The notes under the pieces were generated by a model. It had not been told where the DNA came from, did no database searches, and saw only the letters and a list, made by a program, of their open reading frames with translations. This document shows, piece by piece, positions 22,101-32,629 of a stretch of 64,000 nucleotides of DNA (the first letter of the stretch is position 1; every line of letters begins with the position of its first letter). The position numbers and the translations under genes were made by a program. Source of the stretch: Bactrocera neohumeralis (Eukaryota > Arthropoda > Insecta > Diptera > Tephritidae); the NCBI RefSeq assembly GCF_024586455.1, contig NC_065921.1:71673528-71737527 (forward strand), in the 5' to 3' direction.

Positions 22101-23470
22101 AATGGAAGTCAAATTAGGCTTTCGACAGCCTTCTATTGCCTACCAATTAAATGTTAGCGGGTCAAATAGAAGAAATGGCACAACCAAATTAGTTTTGTGT
22201 TTGTACTTTTGTGCGGCTGGGCGAAAACTAAAATATCTCTTTCAGCATAACCAATAATTAATAACTCAGCATAGAGATCCACAACAGCCGAGCTTCGGCG
22301 GATGAACCAAATTATACGCTGCAGAACCACTAATTTCGAAACAAAAGATGTGGGAATAAAGTGAAATGCTGCGAAGCCGCCAAAATGCCATTGAAATGGG
22401 TGTCTTTTATGGTTATATAGTGGTTATATGGTCAAGCAAAAGCTTTATTGGCAATACAGCTTTTCAATAAAGTCATTAAATTGATAAATTGGCAGACGAT
22501 GTCGTGGCTACACACAAACAAACACACACACTCACACACGCACGCACACCGATGTCAAAAAGGTGAAAGCAAACAATATTCTAACAGACTGATATGTAGG
22601 TAATATGCTGGAAATTTTTACCTGTAGGTTAACGCAATGTGCAACAATAGCGCTCGAAGCGGGCATAATAGAATATGCCATATATATCTACATATATACA
22701 TATATACAAATGTCTATATAAATGTGTTCCTGTAGAGATAAAGAACCAGCCGTCTGTCGGCTGCGGCATTTCGGTAGTGTGTACGCACTGCGGTTGCGTG
22801 TCCCAATACACATACTCTTACACTTGTGTACGGACTTCCACACAATTCGTCGCGGCATGTGGCGCATGCGCGATTGATGAATCGATCGGTCAAGCCGGTG
22901 ATCGATCCGCCGTTGAAGTACACATTAGATAGATCGCAGCTAATCGTGTTTGTTTTTGCACTCAACTTGGCCTAACACTTTTTTATGCCACGCTTATTGT
23001 TGTTATTGTTTGGGAGTGACTGCTTCGAGCTTATGTGTGGAAAGTATGCGATAAACATAAATAGCAGCACATAATAACGAACGATAATGGCGCAGACGAC
23101 GACTTCTAATTAAATTTTACTAAGAACCGAAAATTTATGCAAGTTTTTTTTTTTTTTGGGGCTCAATAGAATTCAATTTAAAGTGATCTTCGGCTTCTTT
23201 CACTAAACGACAGTGTGAAATATGTGTTTGTAGATGGGTTTTGAGTTTGAGCGCGCGATAAGAAGAGCGAAGAATACGTAAGCGGTAAAAGTTGCAGGAC
23301 TAGTGGCGTTTAACTTTGTTTTTGTGTCTGGCAGCTAGAGGCGCATTCAAATTAGCATACGAATGCGGGTGTCTCAGCTGTTAGGGTGCTTGTTTTAACG
23401 GTATTAAAACGATAATTTATGGATTTGGATCCAAATTCGAATTATGTCAAAGAATTAATTGGAACTGGGC
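22101..23470. other. No gene recognised; GC-richer island at 22740-22960
   Basis: Includes a (CA)n/(ACAC) tract at 22507-22540 and a poly-T tract near 23145. The block 22740-22960 has balanced composition with several atcgatc/gatcgat words and is open in more than one frame, but no domain, signal peptide or splice pattern is convincing. It could be a regulatory element; the rest is AT-rich. Confidence 0.35.
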
Positions 23471-23472
23471 TG

Positions 23473-24746
23473 CACAGGTTTCGGCACTTGTAACCAATTA
23501 AAAAAAAAAACAAAAAATCGGTTTGGAAAATTATTTTTATTTATTTTAAAGTACAAAATATGTGTAAAAATAATCATAAATTCAGGACCAATTCACTTTT
23601 GCTCGATATGACCACTTTTTGCCTTAACTATGGCCTTGAGACGGTCAAAAAACGAATCGCAAGCTGCCCGAATGTGACTTGCCGGTATTTTGGCCCACTC
23701 ACGGACAATGGCCTTCTTCAGCATCTTGAGACTGGTGTATTTTTACTTCGGACCTTGCTCTCCAAAATGGCCCAAAGAGAATAATCCATTGGATTCGCAT
23801 CTGGTGAATTCGAGAGCCATTGTGTGGTCGTAATGAAGTTCGGAACGTTGTTTTTCAGCCATTCTTGGTTCACTTGCGCTTTGTGAGACGGTGCTGAGTC
23901 TTGTTGAAACGTCCATGTTTTGCGACCGAAATGTTTGTTTGCCCACGGCTTCAAAGCAGCCTCCAGAACACTTTCCCGATAATGTGTCGCATTTACTTTG
24001 ACGCCGGCATGAAAAAACTTAGAGCGCCCATCTGCGGTGACACGGCCCAAACCATTATTTGTGGCGGGTGCTGCCTCCTGGTGGCCAACCGACGACTTAG
24101 ATTCGATTCTCGTATGAACGTTTTGAGAGTTTACGAATTGCTCAATTGGAAAAATTTTTTCGTCAGAAAACGCAATGTTCGGAATTTGACCGCTTTCGGC
24201 CAAGCGAAGCAACTGCTTCGCTCTCTCAAGTCTTACTTGTTGCTGCTTCGGTGTGAAGGGCTTTTTGGAACTTGTAAGGCTTGACCTTGAGCTCATTTTT
24301 CAATATGCGTCGGATGCTGCGGTCGGATATTTTCAGTTCTTTAGCCATTTGATTGGCACTTCGTCGTGGATTTCGCTCAAGTCGCTTCTTCACTTTCCGA
24401 ACCATCTCACGTGATGTTGCAGTCTTTTGATCACCACCTCCATGGCGTTTTGCGATGCTACCTGTATCATTGTAAAGAGTGATGGTGCGATAAACAAAAA
24501 CTTTATTCACATTAAGGTGTTTGAGCTCACGAACAATTGCTGGCTGTGATTTTCCAGCAAAATATAAAGCAATCACACTATTACGTTTGAATTCCATCGC
24601 TGATCACTTTTTTTTGCGTTCACTTTTGGCAAAACGCTTTTGTACACTTGTGAACAATACTCCGAACTGTCATTCAGCAAATTTATAAACAGCTGATTCC
24701 AGGGCGACAGCTGCACGAACGGTCGGAACGAGTGCCGGACCCTGTA
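23473..24746 (-). mobile_element. Tc1/maT-like transposon, nearly complete
   Basis: Imperfect inverted ends can be aligned: cacaggtttcggcacttg at 23473-23490 matches the reverse complement of cgagtgccggaccctgta at 24729-24746 at about 14 of 18 positions. The right side is bounded by a TA (24745-24746), the expected target duplication; the left equivalent is CA, probably mutated. The single gene inside runs right to left (23593-24597). Total length is about 1.27 kb, normal for the superfamily. Confidence 0.75.
23593..24597 (-). pseudogene. Tc1/maT-like transposase, D,D(37)D, two frameshifts
   Basis: Starts at ATG 24597 (MEFKRNSVIALYFAGKSQPA), with a paired helix-turn-helix region to about residue 110 (MVRKVKKRLERNPRRSANQM). 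A one-base frameshift near 24240 moves the reading to the frame LERAKQLLRLAESGQIPNIA. The catalytic domain then shows the first aspartate in AFSDEKIFPIEQ, the second in TFQQDSAPSHKAQ and the third in SPDANPMDYSLWAILESKV, 37 residues after the second. A second frameshift near 23760 separates this from the end (KAIVREWAKIPASHIRAACD), with the stop at 23593-23595. The catalytic triad is intact and there are only two frameshifts, so this is the youngest-looking transposase in the window. D,D(37)D is the spacing of the maT group. Confidence 0.85.
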
Positions 24747-24871
24747 GAACTAATGTATTTGTTATTACTAGACGTTATTGCGTGAAGTGGGCTCTAGGTT
24801 AGTTTAAGTCGAGTTTCGGGACTTCACTTGAACATATGAAATACAGGTTCTATGTGATGTCAAACTATTTT

Positions 24872-24963
24872 CGGTATAAATCAAGAAGCTCTCATGTACC
24901 AACGAGGCTCATGATCTAGATCAAGAGGCTCTTATTTAACAGCGAAGCTCTTGATCTATACCG
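24872..24963. repeat. Inverted repeat with internal direct repeats
   Basis: Arms cggtataaatcaagaagctc (from 24872) and gagctcttgatctataccg-like (24945-24963) are near-complementary over about 20 bp with a 50-bp spacer. The spacer contains another partly matching gatctagatcaagaggctct. Function unknown; possibly a remnant of a foldback element. Confidence 0.5.
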
Positions 24964-25349
24964 GTTCCCATGCAACAACGAAACTCCTTGAACCCATCAC
25001 AAATCCAATTTATCTTCTTATATGGGATAGTTTTTAAAATATGACAGATAGTTAGACCGGCGCAGAGACTCTAAATGTTTAAGACTGTTATGGAAATTAT
25101 ATTTAAATTCTAAAAGCTTAATTGCAGATGCACAAGAGTTATATACTTCTAAAGAGTCTTGTAAATCCAATGAGGCTAGTTGTTTTCGTCCTAACACTCC
25201 GAGTATCCGCATTATATACCGTATATTTTTCGGTTCCTAGATTCACTTATCCTGTAAACAGTCGAAAATACGATCATTATTCGATTGTTTCAAGAACTTC
25301 GGCGAACTGCTCCGGCAGTTAATGATATTACTATTCTTCTTTTGCGCTA

Positions 25350-25985
25350 CAGTCCTGGATCGTTCTGGGCCGAGAATACAAAACTTTGCCGGTAGCTGCC
25401 ACCCTTTGCGAGGTCACGTCGGTTGTACAAAGCAAATGCGAACCGGCCTTTATGCACTAGGTCATTCCATTGGATGTGTGGGCGCCTTTGCTTCCTTTGA
25501 CCACTAATGGATCTAGTGTCGAAGTAGGTTTTCGCTGGAGTATCGTCTTTCATGCGAACGGCGTGGTCTAACCAGCGTTCATGATTCCATCTTTTTCGGT
25601 ACTCTTCGGTCATGCGGATGGCTACAAATATTTATCTGAGAGTAGTTTTCTCGAATGCTTCAAGTGTTTTCTCATCTCGGTTCATCATAGTCCATATTTC
25701 TGTGTATAATATGATGGAAATAATGAGAGACCTGTAAAGCTTAATTTTTGTTCCTCGAGAAAGGGATCTGAAGGAAAGGAGGCAATTGAGGTTCCTAAAA
25801 TAGCAGCTGTTGGCTAAAATCATTCTGCGCTTGAACGAGAGCAAAAACAGTATACCTTAGCCTGGAGATCTAAAATCATTCTGCGCTTGATCTCCAGGCT
25901 AAGGTATTTTGTTTTTGCTCTCGTTCACCACAGGACCAACATCTTTAACTTATACTTCTCGGCTGGAAAAGGATGCGCTGAGGGC
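25350..25985 (-). pseudogene. 3' part of an endonuclease/RT non-LTR retrotransposon with a fold-back insertion
   Basis: Minus-strand peptides RRMILANSCYFRNLNCLLSF and LYRSLIISIILYTEIWTM (25632-25844) are the RT thumb and following segment. After a frameshift RWLDHAVRMKDDTPAKTYFD and IQWNDLVHKG (25347-25613) form the C-terminus. The same family is at 15.24-15.95 kb. Near 25833-25890 the copy carries an inverted duplication (see the repeat entry) absent from the other copies, so this occurred after insertion. Non-functional. Confidence 0.7.
25814..25926. repeat. 38-bp fold-back with duplicated loop, template-switch signature
   Basis: Arm 25833-25870 is the reverse complement of 25889-25926 with only two mismatches in 38. 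The loop taaaatcattctgcgctt is itself a copy of 25815-25832; the full direct repeat is 21 bp (25814-25834 and 25870-25890). The order A, B-inverse, A, B is what a template switch during replication leaves behind. The right-hand arm is the ancestral retrotransposon sequence, as judged from gattgatctccaagctta at about 11670. Confidence 0.85.
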
Positions 25986-26226
25986 TCTGTTGTTAAGGCT
26001 CCATGTGTCCATAATGTGGTGCCACAGTGGTTCAGATTAGTGGTGCGTCTTACTTTTTCCGGTATTATATTGAAGTAGGTGCACGAGAGGAAATCACTCC
26101 GTCTTACTCCTCCCTATCTGGTATATCCGGTTTCATACTTATATTCATATGTTTTAGCTGATCTCTCGATAGCAATTCCTTTCAATTTCTGGCATCAGTT
26201 GAGTATCTTTTTAGAATAATCAAATC

Positions 26227-26378
26227 CAGTGGCGGATCCACGGGGCAGGTTTTGGGTGTCAAGACCCTCCACAAAAGTGGACGATTTCAGATAACTTTTT
26301 GAAATAACATCAATATTAATAATTTGGTGGAGAGAAAAGACCCACCGCTCTTAGAAAGAAATTCAGGATCTGCCGCTG
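26227..26378. mobile_element. hAT-type MITE with perfect 8-bp target duplication
   Basis: Begins CAGTGGCGGATCCA and ends with the reverse complement of CAGCGGCAGATCCT, i.e. 14-bp inverted ends with three mismatches. ATCAAATC immediately flanks both sides (26219-26226 and 26379-26386). Length 152 bp, no ORF. CAGTGGCGGAT ends and 8-bp duplications are classic for non-autonomous hAT elements. The perfect duplication suggests a fairly recent insertion. Confidence 0.9.
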
Positions 26379-26389
26379 ATCAAATCATA

Positions 26390-27425
26390 TTCAGTTCAAC
26401 GTTATCTGAAAAACTTCATATTCTGGATACTTGATAGATAACCCCTTTTAGTTAAGCTTTGACTCGAGTGCCAGCTAGCGCATTGATTAGCGTCTGGCCA
26501 AAAGTTTAGGCCGAGAAAATCAATAAAAAATGAAGTTAATTGGCGAATCGAATGCTACGAGTCTATGTAAATAGAAACTCCGCGCTCACCAAGTCCGCAG
26601 TCATGCATTAAGTAAGCGCCTGCCGGAATTTCACTTGCAGCGTAACTAATCGTGGGAATATCTTCGGTGCACTGCCAAATAAATTAAAAATTAATTTTAT
26701 ATACAGATAATGATCATGTTATATATATACAACAACAATAACAGTAAAATACAACAACAAAAGTACAACTATTGTACATACAACAATTTACATATGTTTT
26801 TTGTGCTAATAACTATGTACAACAACAATATTATGAAATCACTCCATGTTGTTGTTGTTGTTGCTATTCGTAATTCACCCATTATTGAGCTGTAATCAAT
26901 TTAAGTGTCTCACATCTGCCCTGCTGCTTCAGCAACACAAACATTTTTCGGCATTTTGGGTTTTCTCTTGCTAAGCAGCTTTTAGCCGCTTCTTCTACAG
27001 TCTTCAAGTTGGCAAATTCGTGTCGATCGTTAGCATTATGATTGATTGTTTGAGTGGATCACTTTTTTTTCCAAATTCAATTTCCACTTTTACAAATTAT
27101 GACTGCACTCCGCTTTACAACGTTTTCATAATTAATTTTAATGTTATTGGCCCGGCTGCAGTCGTTCAGCGCTTCGTAGCGTTTTGGTAGCTGGAGATTT
27201 TCAATTTCATGTTTTATTCATAATTTGAAGCGCTTTTTTTGCGGGTGAAAAATGTAAAAAAGTGGAGCATTTTGAACATCACTTTGGCGCTGATTTTGCA
27301 CAATTTATTGCTGTTGTTTCTTTCTTTCACCATTTGGCTCCATTTTTCGATCGCTTGAGGGTTTCTGTGGTGAAATAGTTGTATGCTTCCGGTTTGTGGA
27401 CCCATAAGTTGTGCTGGAGCCATAA
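26390..27425. other. No gene recognised
   Basis: AT-rich. Contains a (CAA)n-rich stretch at 26730-26775 and a (TTG)n stretch at 26847-26862 that could pair with it as a large hairpin. Open frames here are simple-sequence artefacts. Confidence 0.4.
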
Positions 27426-27429
27426 TACT

Positions 27430-28410
27430 CTTCACAAATAGTGATCTATTTCGAGCTTCCCTACTTTTTTAATGAAAAAACACAGAAACTTCAAATTTAA
27501 TGGTGAATGTTTATAATCATTCTTTGGCATTCATTTTTTGAAGATGATCTCTTTCATATGTTGGCCGTCTCACATGGTCCATCCGTTGAGTTCAATTTTC
27601 GCTGAATCGTTCGAGCATTTTGACTGATAACTGGCGAATGACACGCGTGATGTTTTGTTCCAAGGCCTGAATCGAAGCGGGATTGTCCGCAAAGACATTA
27701 GACTTTACATATCCCCACAAGAATAGGTCTAACAGTGTGATATCACACGATCTTGGTGGCCAATGGACCGACCCAAAACGTGAAATTATCTGCTCACCGT
27801 AGTGTTCTCGCAATAAATCCATTGATTGATGCTATATGTGGGAAGTGGCGCCGTCTTGTTGAAACCAAATGTCGCCGAGATCACGAGCTTCAATTTCAGG
27901 CATAAAATAGTCGGTTTTCATGGCGAGATAATGGTCGTCATTGACGATTACGTTTTCGACGCTGTCATTATTGAAAAAATATGGACAGATGATTCCACCG
28001 ACCCACAAACTACACTAAACCGTTATTTTTTCTGAATGAAATTTCAGCTCTTGAATCTCTTCAGCATGCTCTTTGTCCCAAATGCGGCAATTTTGCTTAT
28101 TTACATACCCATTGAGTCAGAAATGGACCTTCATCGCTGAACAAAATTTGGTTCGAAATCGTCGGAACTTCTTGGAATTTTTCAAGAGCCCATAGAGCGA
28201 AGCGAAGTTGCTTGGAAAGTAGAGAAGTTTTTTATTCGATTGTTCAGCTTTCATTAGATTGAGGTTGATGAGTTTCCTGATCTCATACCTTCGAAAGACC
28301 GAGCGATTTGGCTAAAATCAACCTAAGTCGCCTCATAAAATTTGAGTTGGGATCAAAGTGTTTCCAGGTGAGATTATGAACTCTCAACTACACAGTGCTC
28401 ATATTTATAA
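27430..28410 (-). pseudogene. rosa-type mariner transposase, copy 2 (all three Asp codons present)
   Basis: Minus strand, from right to left: WALEKF-type codons near 28190, FSDEGPFLTQWVCK near 28120 (first aspartate), IWFQQDGATSH near 27870 (second aspartate), PPRSCDITLLDLFLWGYVKS at 27690-27750 (third aspartate) and PASIQALEQNITRVIRQL toward the C-terminus at 27592. The 41-residue spacing and PPRSCD motif define the rosa-like group. Unlike the other copies, the three catalytic residues survive, but stops (for example after GATSHI) and frameshifts disable it. The 3' end shares the string aaaaaagtaggg.a.ctcgaaat with the plus-strand copy at 31.24 kb. Confidence 0.75.
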
Positions 28411-28621
28411 GTTTTGTGTATTACAAACTACCGGTGTTTTAACTAACTAAATGGGATCCTTATGTTCTTTATCATTATCATCATACATCCTATGATTCTT
28501 GAGTTCCCAACGCTGTAAGGGTTCTCTTGGCACAAATCTAGAAACCTGAAGAATTTAGAAATTAAAATACCATTATCTTAATTTTCTCCGATACTCGAGA
28601 AGTATAGTAGCTGTGTTTCGA

Positions 28622-29250
28622 GGAATTAGGTTAGGTTAAGAGGTCGATTCCTACAGTGATCTCACTTAGACAGCTTAAAACGCTGGTCCGGTTATGGTAC
28701 CTAAAAGCGCTTATATACTGAACCAAAAGACTCTTTTTAAAGCGACAAAGCGCTTGTCAAAGCCTGTTACAGTACAGATTTGTTGAGACGGCTCGTATCA
28801 GTTTCGGTTATGTTTTCAGGTTCGCCGAATGAAAGATTATCCAGATTGCTTAACCCCAGTCTTGCAAATGCTGGAAAGTGAAGAAGAAAGTGCCTGTATG
28901 TGTTCACCTCAGTCTTCATCATACTATTTTGATAACTAGCTTGTGACAAGATTTTAAGTTGAACTTTGCTAAGGAAAGTAGTTCAATAGACCTTTTGTTT
29001 TCTGCTCTAGGCCAGTCACATAGGAACTTGCCTTCGTCTAACGTCTGCTAAGCGCACGCGAGGTCCATTGGTCCGTTGCTATAACACAAGACGCCAATGG
29101 AGATCCAACTCTGTTCCATGCCGATGTGAGCGGGGCCAGTTCGAGGTACTAGTTTGTATAGCTTCCTTCAACTTACTAAAACCGAAGCATTTTAGTGTGC
29201 TAAGTTTCATTTATAAGCTCTTTCAATACTCCTCACCAAGTGAGTTCTAT
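28622..29250 (-). pseudogene. RNase H-type non-LTR retrotransposon 3' remnant
   Basis: Left boundary aattaggttaggttaag (28626) is the inverted (TAACC)n tail. Minus-strand peptide FLLHFPAFARLGLSNLDNLS followed by FGEPENITETDTSRLNKSVL (28767-28890) is the C-terminal tail typical of this family. Upstream, ggtccattggtccgttgcta (29059) matches 'ggtccataggtccattgcta' in the 20-kb copy. No RNase H core can be followed. Confidence 0.6.
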
Positions 29251-29725
29251 CAACAACAGTTTTCGCTGTAAAGAAATTTGCTTGTGTTTCCAATATGAGC
29301 GTAGGAATCACACTATAGAATATTAGTGCTTACATATTTACATATTCACCTTATAAGTCTAAGTAGTATAAATATGTAGATGTCTCACTTGTTATTTATT
29401 ACATTTTGTTTATTACTTATCATATATATTCCATATAAATACACATTCAAGTATGAATCTATTGCCTGACATTAGAAATGACATCACCAACCAGCGCAGC
29501 CCACACATTGCTCGGCCGCCAACAGTTGGAGTCAAGAACAGGCAATAATAACAAGAAATAGTTGAATGAAAGGCGTTCTGATACAAAAAATTTATAAGTA
29601 ATCATATGTAAAGACACGAAAAAAAAAAAAAAAAAATACTTAAGGCAACGAATGGGTTTTTCGCACTGGTCGAAGTGAACGACTTTTGAAATATAACTAT
29701 CTTATTAAAGGATTATATTCACTTA
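29251..29725. other. No gene recognised
   Basis: AT-rich, with a 17-base A run at about 29620-29636. The junction with the mariner copy to the right is not sharp. Confidence 0.4.
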
Positions 29726-29727
29726 CT

Positions 29728-30187
29728 TTACATAATTTTAAAATTCTCAATTTATTCTTCAATATTTATGTCGTCCTTCTCAAAGTAATCCCTCTTTTCG
29801 GCCCATAATTCCGGCTTCTTTTTACGAAGGGCCTTGCACGATCGACGAATAACACTCAAATAGTATTCCTTGTTGACTTTTTGGCCGGTGGGAAGGAATT
29901 CGGAGTGCGCGACAGCTCGATAATCGTAGAAAACTGTCCATATAACCTTGATTTTTGTCCTCCTTTCGTCGTTTTTTTCGGCTTCGGCACATCTTTGCAC
30001 GATATTTGGCCGATTGATCGCCTGTTTCCGGGTCCTAAGCATAAATGTAAGACTCATTGCCAGTAATAATACGTTTCCTGATATCCTGGGAGTCAGAAAG
30101 CATCATTTCGCAGACGTAAACGCGAAGAACAGAGCTTCGCGTGAAATTTAAAATAAAAAATCTTACCATTTTTTGCCCACAGTAGTT
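29728..30187 (-). pseudogene. D,D(34)D mariner, internally deleted sister of the 5-6.6 kb copy
   Basis: Right end at about 30187 reads, on the minus strand, ctactgtgggcaaaaaatgg, matching the terminus at 4954. The transposase fragment (29752-30090, minus) contains the first catalytic block with asparagine in place of aspartate (ITGNESYIYA), then KIKVIWTVFYDYRAVAHSEF and KVNKEYYLSVIRRSCKALRK. It jumps from KKPELWAEKR straight to the C-terminal DYFEKDDINIEE. The second and third catalytic aspartates are therefore deleted and the first is mutated. The N-terminal DNA-binding half is also missing. Confidence 0.75.
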
Positions 30188-30189
30188 CA

Positions 30190-30835
30190 AGTCAGAAAAA
30201 CTGACTTCTTTTTGTGAATTTTGTTTAAAAATAATCGCTTAAAATCGACTTTTCGTTTAATCACACCATCAGCCGTCTACGTTGCTCTAAGAAATATACA
30301 ATAACCTATGGTTTAATTGCCTTGTCTTACATTCTTACATATTTCATCACTCAACTACTTGTAGCCCGTCATGTTCTGTAGACTTATCACTACTTGAGGC
30401 CAATAAAATTATAAATGCAGAATTAGAAATTAACAAAAAAAAATTAGTAACTAGTAGTTAGTAATTGAAATTTATAGCTAAAGAACAAGTGTATAAAGTA
30501 ATAGAAAAAATGTTTATTTAAAATTCATTGCACATCCGAAACGCTTAGTTTTGCCTTGATGCGATTGCAGCACGGTCATAAAATGAATTAAAAATGTATT
30601 TGCACCCACACAAAGTTATTCGCTTGGCCATTATTCAGTTTTTATATTTTCGAGCGTGTAAATATGCCGTAGTGTTTCCCAAAGTGTTTTTTGCTTTTTG
30701 TGTCGTGAAAAACAATGGAGACAACAGGCCAAAGTTCAGTTCGTTTTGCTTTTATAAATTATGGCGCTGTGAAACTATTGAATAAAATACTTAGCTCCAA
30801 TGGTAGAATAGACCACGTCCAGCACGCAGTGAAGA
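30190..30835. other. No gene recognised
   Basis: AT-rich sequence. An open frame at 30594-30785 has no recognisable motif. Confidence 0.4.
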
Positions 30836-30839
30836 AAAT

Positions 30840-31290
30840 ATAGCAGCCGTACCTGAGAGCATACACAAAGACCGTGGAGAGTCGATACGGCGCCGTTTGC
30901 AGTAACTCGGACTGACGTATGGAACGAATTGGCTAATTTTGCCGACGTTTTCGAGCAAAATTTTGATCAGGGATGAGGCCTGTGGGGATATGCAAAGTCT
31001 AAAGTCTATGCGGACGATTCTGATTCGATTTAGGCCTTGGAGTAGAACATCACGCGTGTCATTCGCCAGTTGCCGGTTGAAATGCTCGAACTTGTCATTG
31101 AAAATTGGACTCAACAAATTCGACGTAGCGCCGCCAACATTTGAAAAATATAATCTTCAAAAATGAATGCCAAAGAATGTTGCCTCGCATGATGATCATT
31201 TGAATGATTAAATTTTGAAGTGCTTGTGGTTTTTCTATAAAAAAGTAGGAAACCTAGAAATGGATCACTTTTAGTATATCATCTACCAAC
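30840..31290 (+). pseudogene. rosa-type mariner, copy 3, internally deleted
   Basis: Plus-strand fragment. gacgttttcgagcaaaattt (30948) followed by gatgaggcc is the first catalytic block (frame ILIRDEA). It is joined directly to tgtggggatatgcaaagtct, which in the 59-kb copy lies after the third catalytic aspartate, so the catalytic core has been deleted. The C-terminus follows (cagttgccggttgaaatgct, encoding the PVEML segment), then a 3' UTR with aatgaatgccaaagaatg, identical in the 27.5-kb copy, ending near aaatggatcactttt at 31258-31272. Confidence 0.7.
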
Positions 31291-31310
31291 TCATCTATGC
31301 ATTTTTTATA

Positions 31311-31458
31311 TGTGACCTGATCTACGAAAAGGGGGCTAACGTGCGAAAACTAGTTTTCTGGGAAAAGCTGTTAAAAATAATCGTCAGTTTCTCGTTATCT
31401 CATTAATTGTTCTCCTTTTTTTTGACACCTAAGCCCCCTTTTCGTAGACCAGGTCACA
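31311..31458. mobile_element. 148-bp MITE with 27-28-bp inverted ends
   Basis: Left end tgtgacctgatctacgaaaa at 31311, right end the reverse complement of tgtgacctggtctacgaaaa ending at 31458. The inverted ends extend through the G-run (gggggct) and differ by one mismatch and one base of length. TA lies just outside each end, as for Tc1/mariner or related TA-targeting elements. No ORF in the roughly 93-bp core. It sits exactly between the mariner remnant and the Jockey 3' end. Confidence 0.85.
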
Positions 31459-31461
31459 TAT

Positions 31462-32440
31462 GTAGAATTATAGCTGTTTCGACGGTTTCGGACCATAGGA
31501 AGAGTGGTGTTAAATGTGTTGGTTTCATGTGACTTGCAAAGAGAAGTTTAGTATCATCCGAGGACTCATTGCATGCAGGACATAAGTTGGGTATGTCTAG
31601 GTCTATTCTGGATAAGTAGGAGTTTAACCTGCCACAATACACAGAGGCAACTTGCGTAGGGGTGACTCTTCTTTCACATGACAACTAGAGCTCTTGTTCT
31701 GTTATGTCAGGTGTTTGGACACCAATTCACTGGGAACGAGTTAAAGAAATTAATAGCTCTACTGTGAAAGACGTTCAGTGCCTGTCGGAAATTGGTCACT
31801 CCGAATTTTGGTCGGTATATTGTTCAAGTTCGTCGAAGAATGTTCTCCTGATATTCTTAGGAGGCGGTTGCGCTTCAATCAGGTAACTGCGAAACAACCG
31901 AGCAGAACCTGCTTGGAGCGAATTATATAATGTTTCTTTGCAAGCAGCATGCGGGCCCTGCTAAGAAGTTGCTCGATGAGTGAGATCAGGAGACATCCTT
32001 TTATGGTACGGAAAGCGTGTTCTAATAGTCTTCTGCTCCATCTGCTTGCTGCTGCATCCAGGTGATCATATTGGAGAGGCGTAGTTATGTTTGGCCGGCC
32101 GAATGATTGCTTTGTATGTTGACAACAACGTCTCTCTGTCCTTGACTAAAGCGACTTGAGGATCTTGTTGAGGCTTTGCACTTTTGTAACAATCGCAGTT
32201 GTATGCGGAGTGAAGGCGTGCAGATTGTCGAATTTGACGCCTAAATTCTAGGATTCAACGATAGGAATTTTAATATCATCAACGGATATGTTGCGATTCA
32301 GTCTGTATTCCTTCGTACAGTTTGTAAATAGAGTGGTGGCGGATTTAGCAGTGGTGAATTTTAGGCTTCTCGCAGTGAAGAAGCGAGCAAGTTCTAGGGA
32401 ATAGGTGGCTACTTTCGACTCGAATGATAGAGCACGCTGT
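31462..32440 (-). pseudogene. Jockey-clade non-LTR retrotransposon, 3' part
   Basis: Minus strand. SLKFTTAKSATTLFTN and the DIKIPIV...LGVKFD segment (about 32230-32370) follow the RT palm. HTTAIVTKVQSLNKILKSL (32150-32210) is the thumb, then LDAAASRWSRRLLEHAFRTI. The C-terminus carries YCGRLNSYLSRIDLDIPNLC with CPACNESSDDTKLLFAS (31550-31640), the hallmark C-terminal zinc-knuckle region of Jockey-type ORF2, ending HLTPLFLWSETVETA. Two or more frameshifts and stops occur. The RT catalytic YADD region is not included, so the copy is 5'-truncated at about 32440. Confidence 0.8.
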
Positions 32441-32629
32441 TACGAATATACTATTAATGTATCAGGTTCTCGTAGGTTGAACATAAATAGTATGTAAGTT
32501 TTTGTTAGGTTAAAGTTTTTCTACGGTTTTTATTGAATTAAATTTTAATTGCTAAATTTTTAGCGCTTGTTGGAAAAGTTTGTTCATTAGAATTACTAAA
32601 ATTACTATAGAAACACTACAAACCGAACT

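Noticed and set aside
23901..24284. 127-codon open frame on the plus strand
   Set aside because: Antisense shadow of the Tc1/maT-like transposase.
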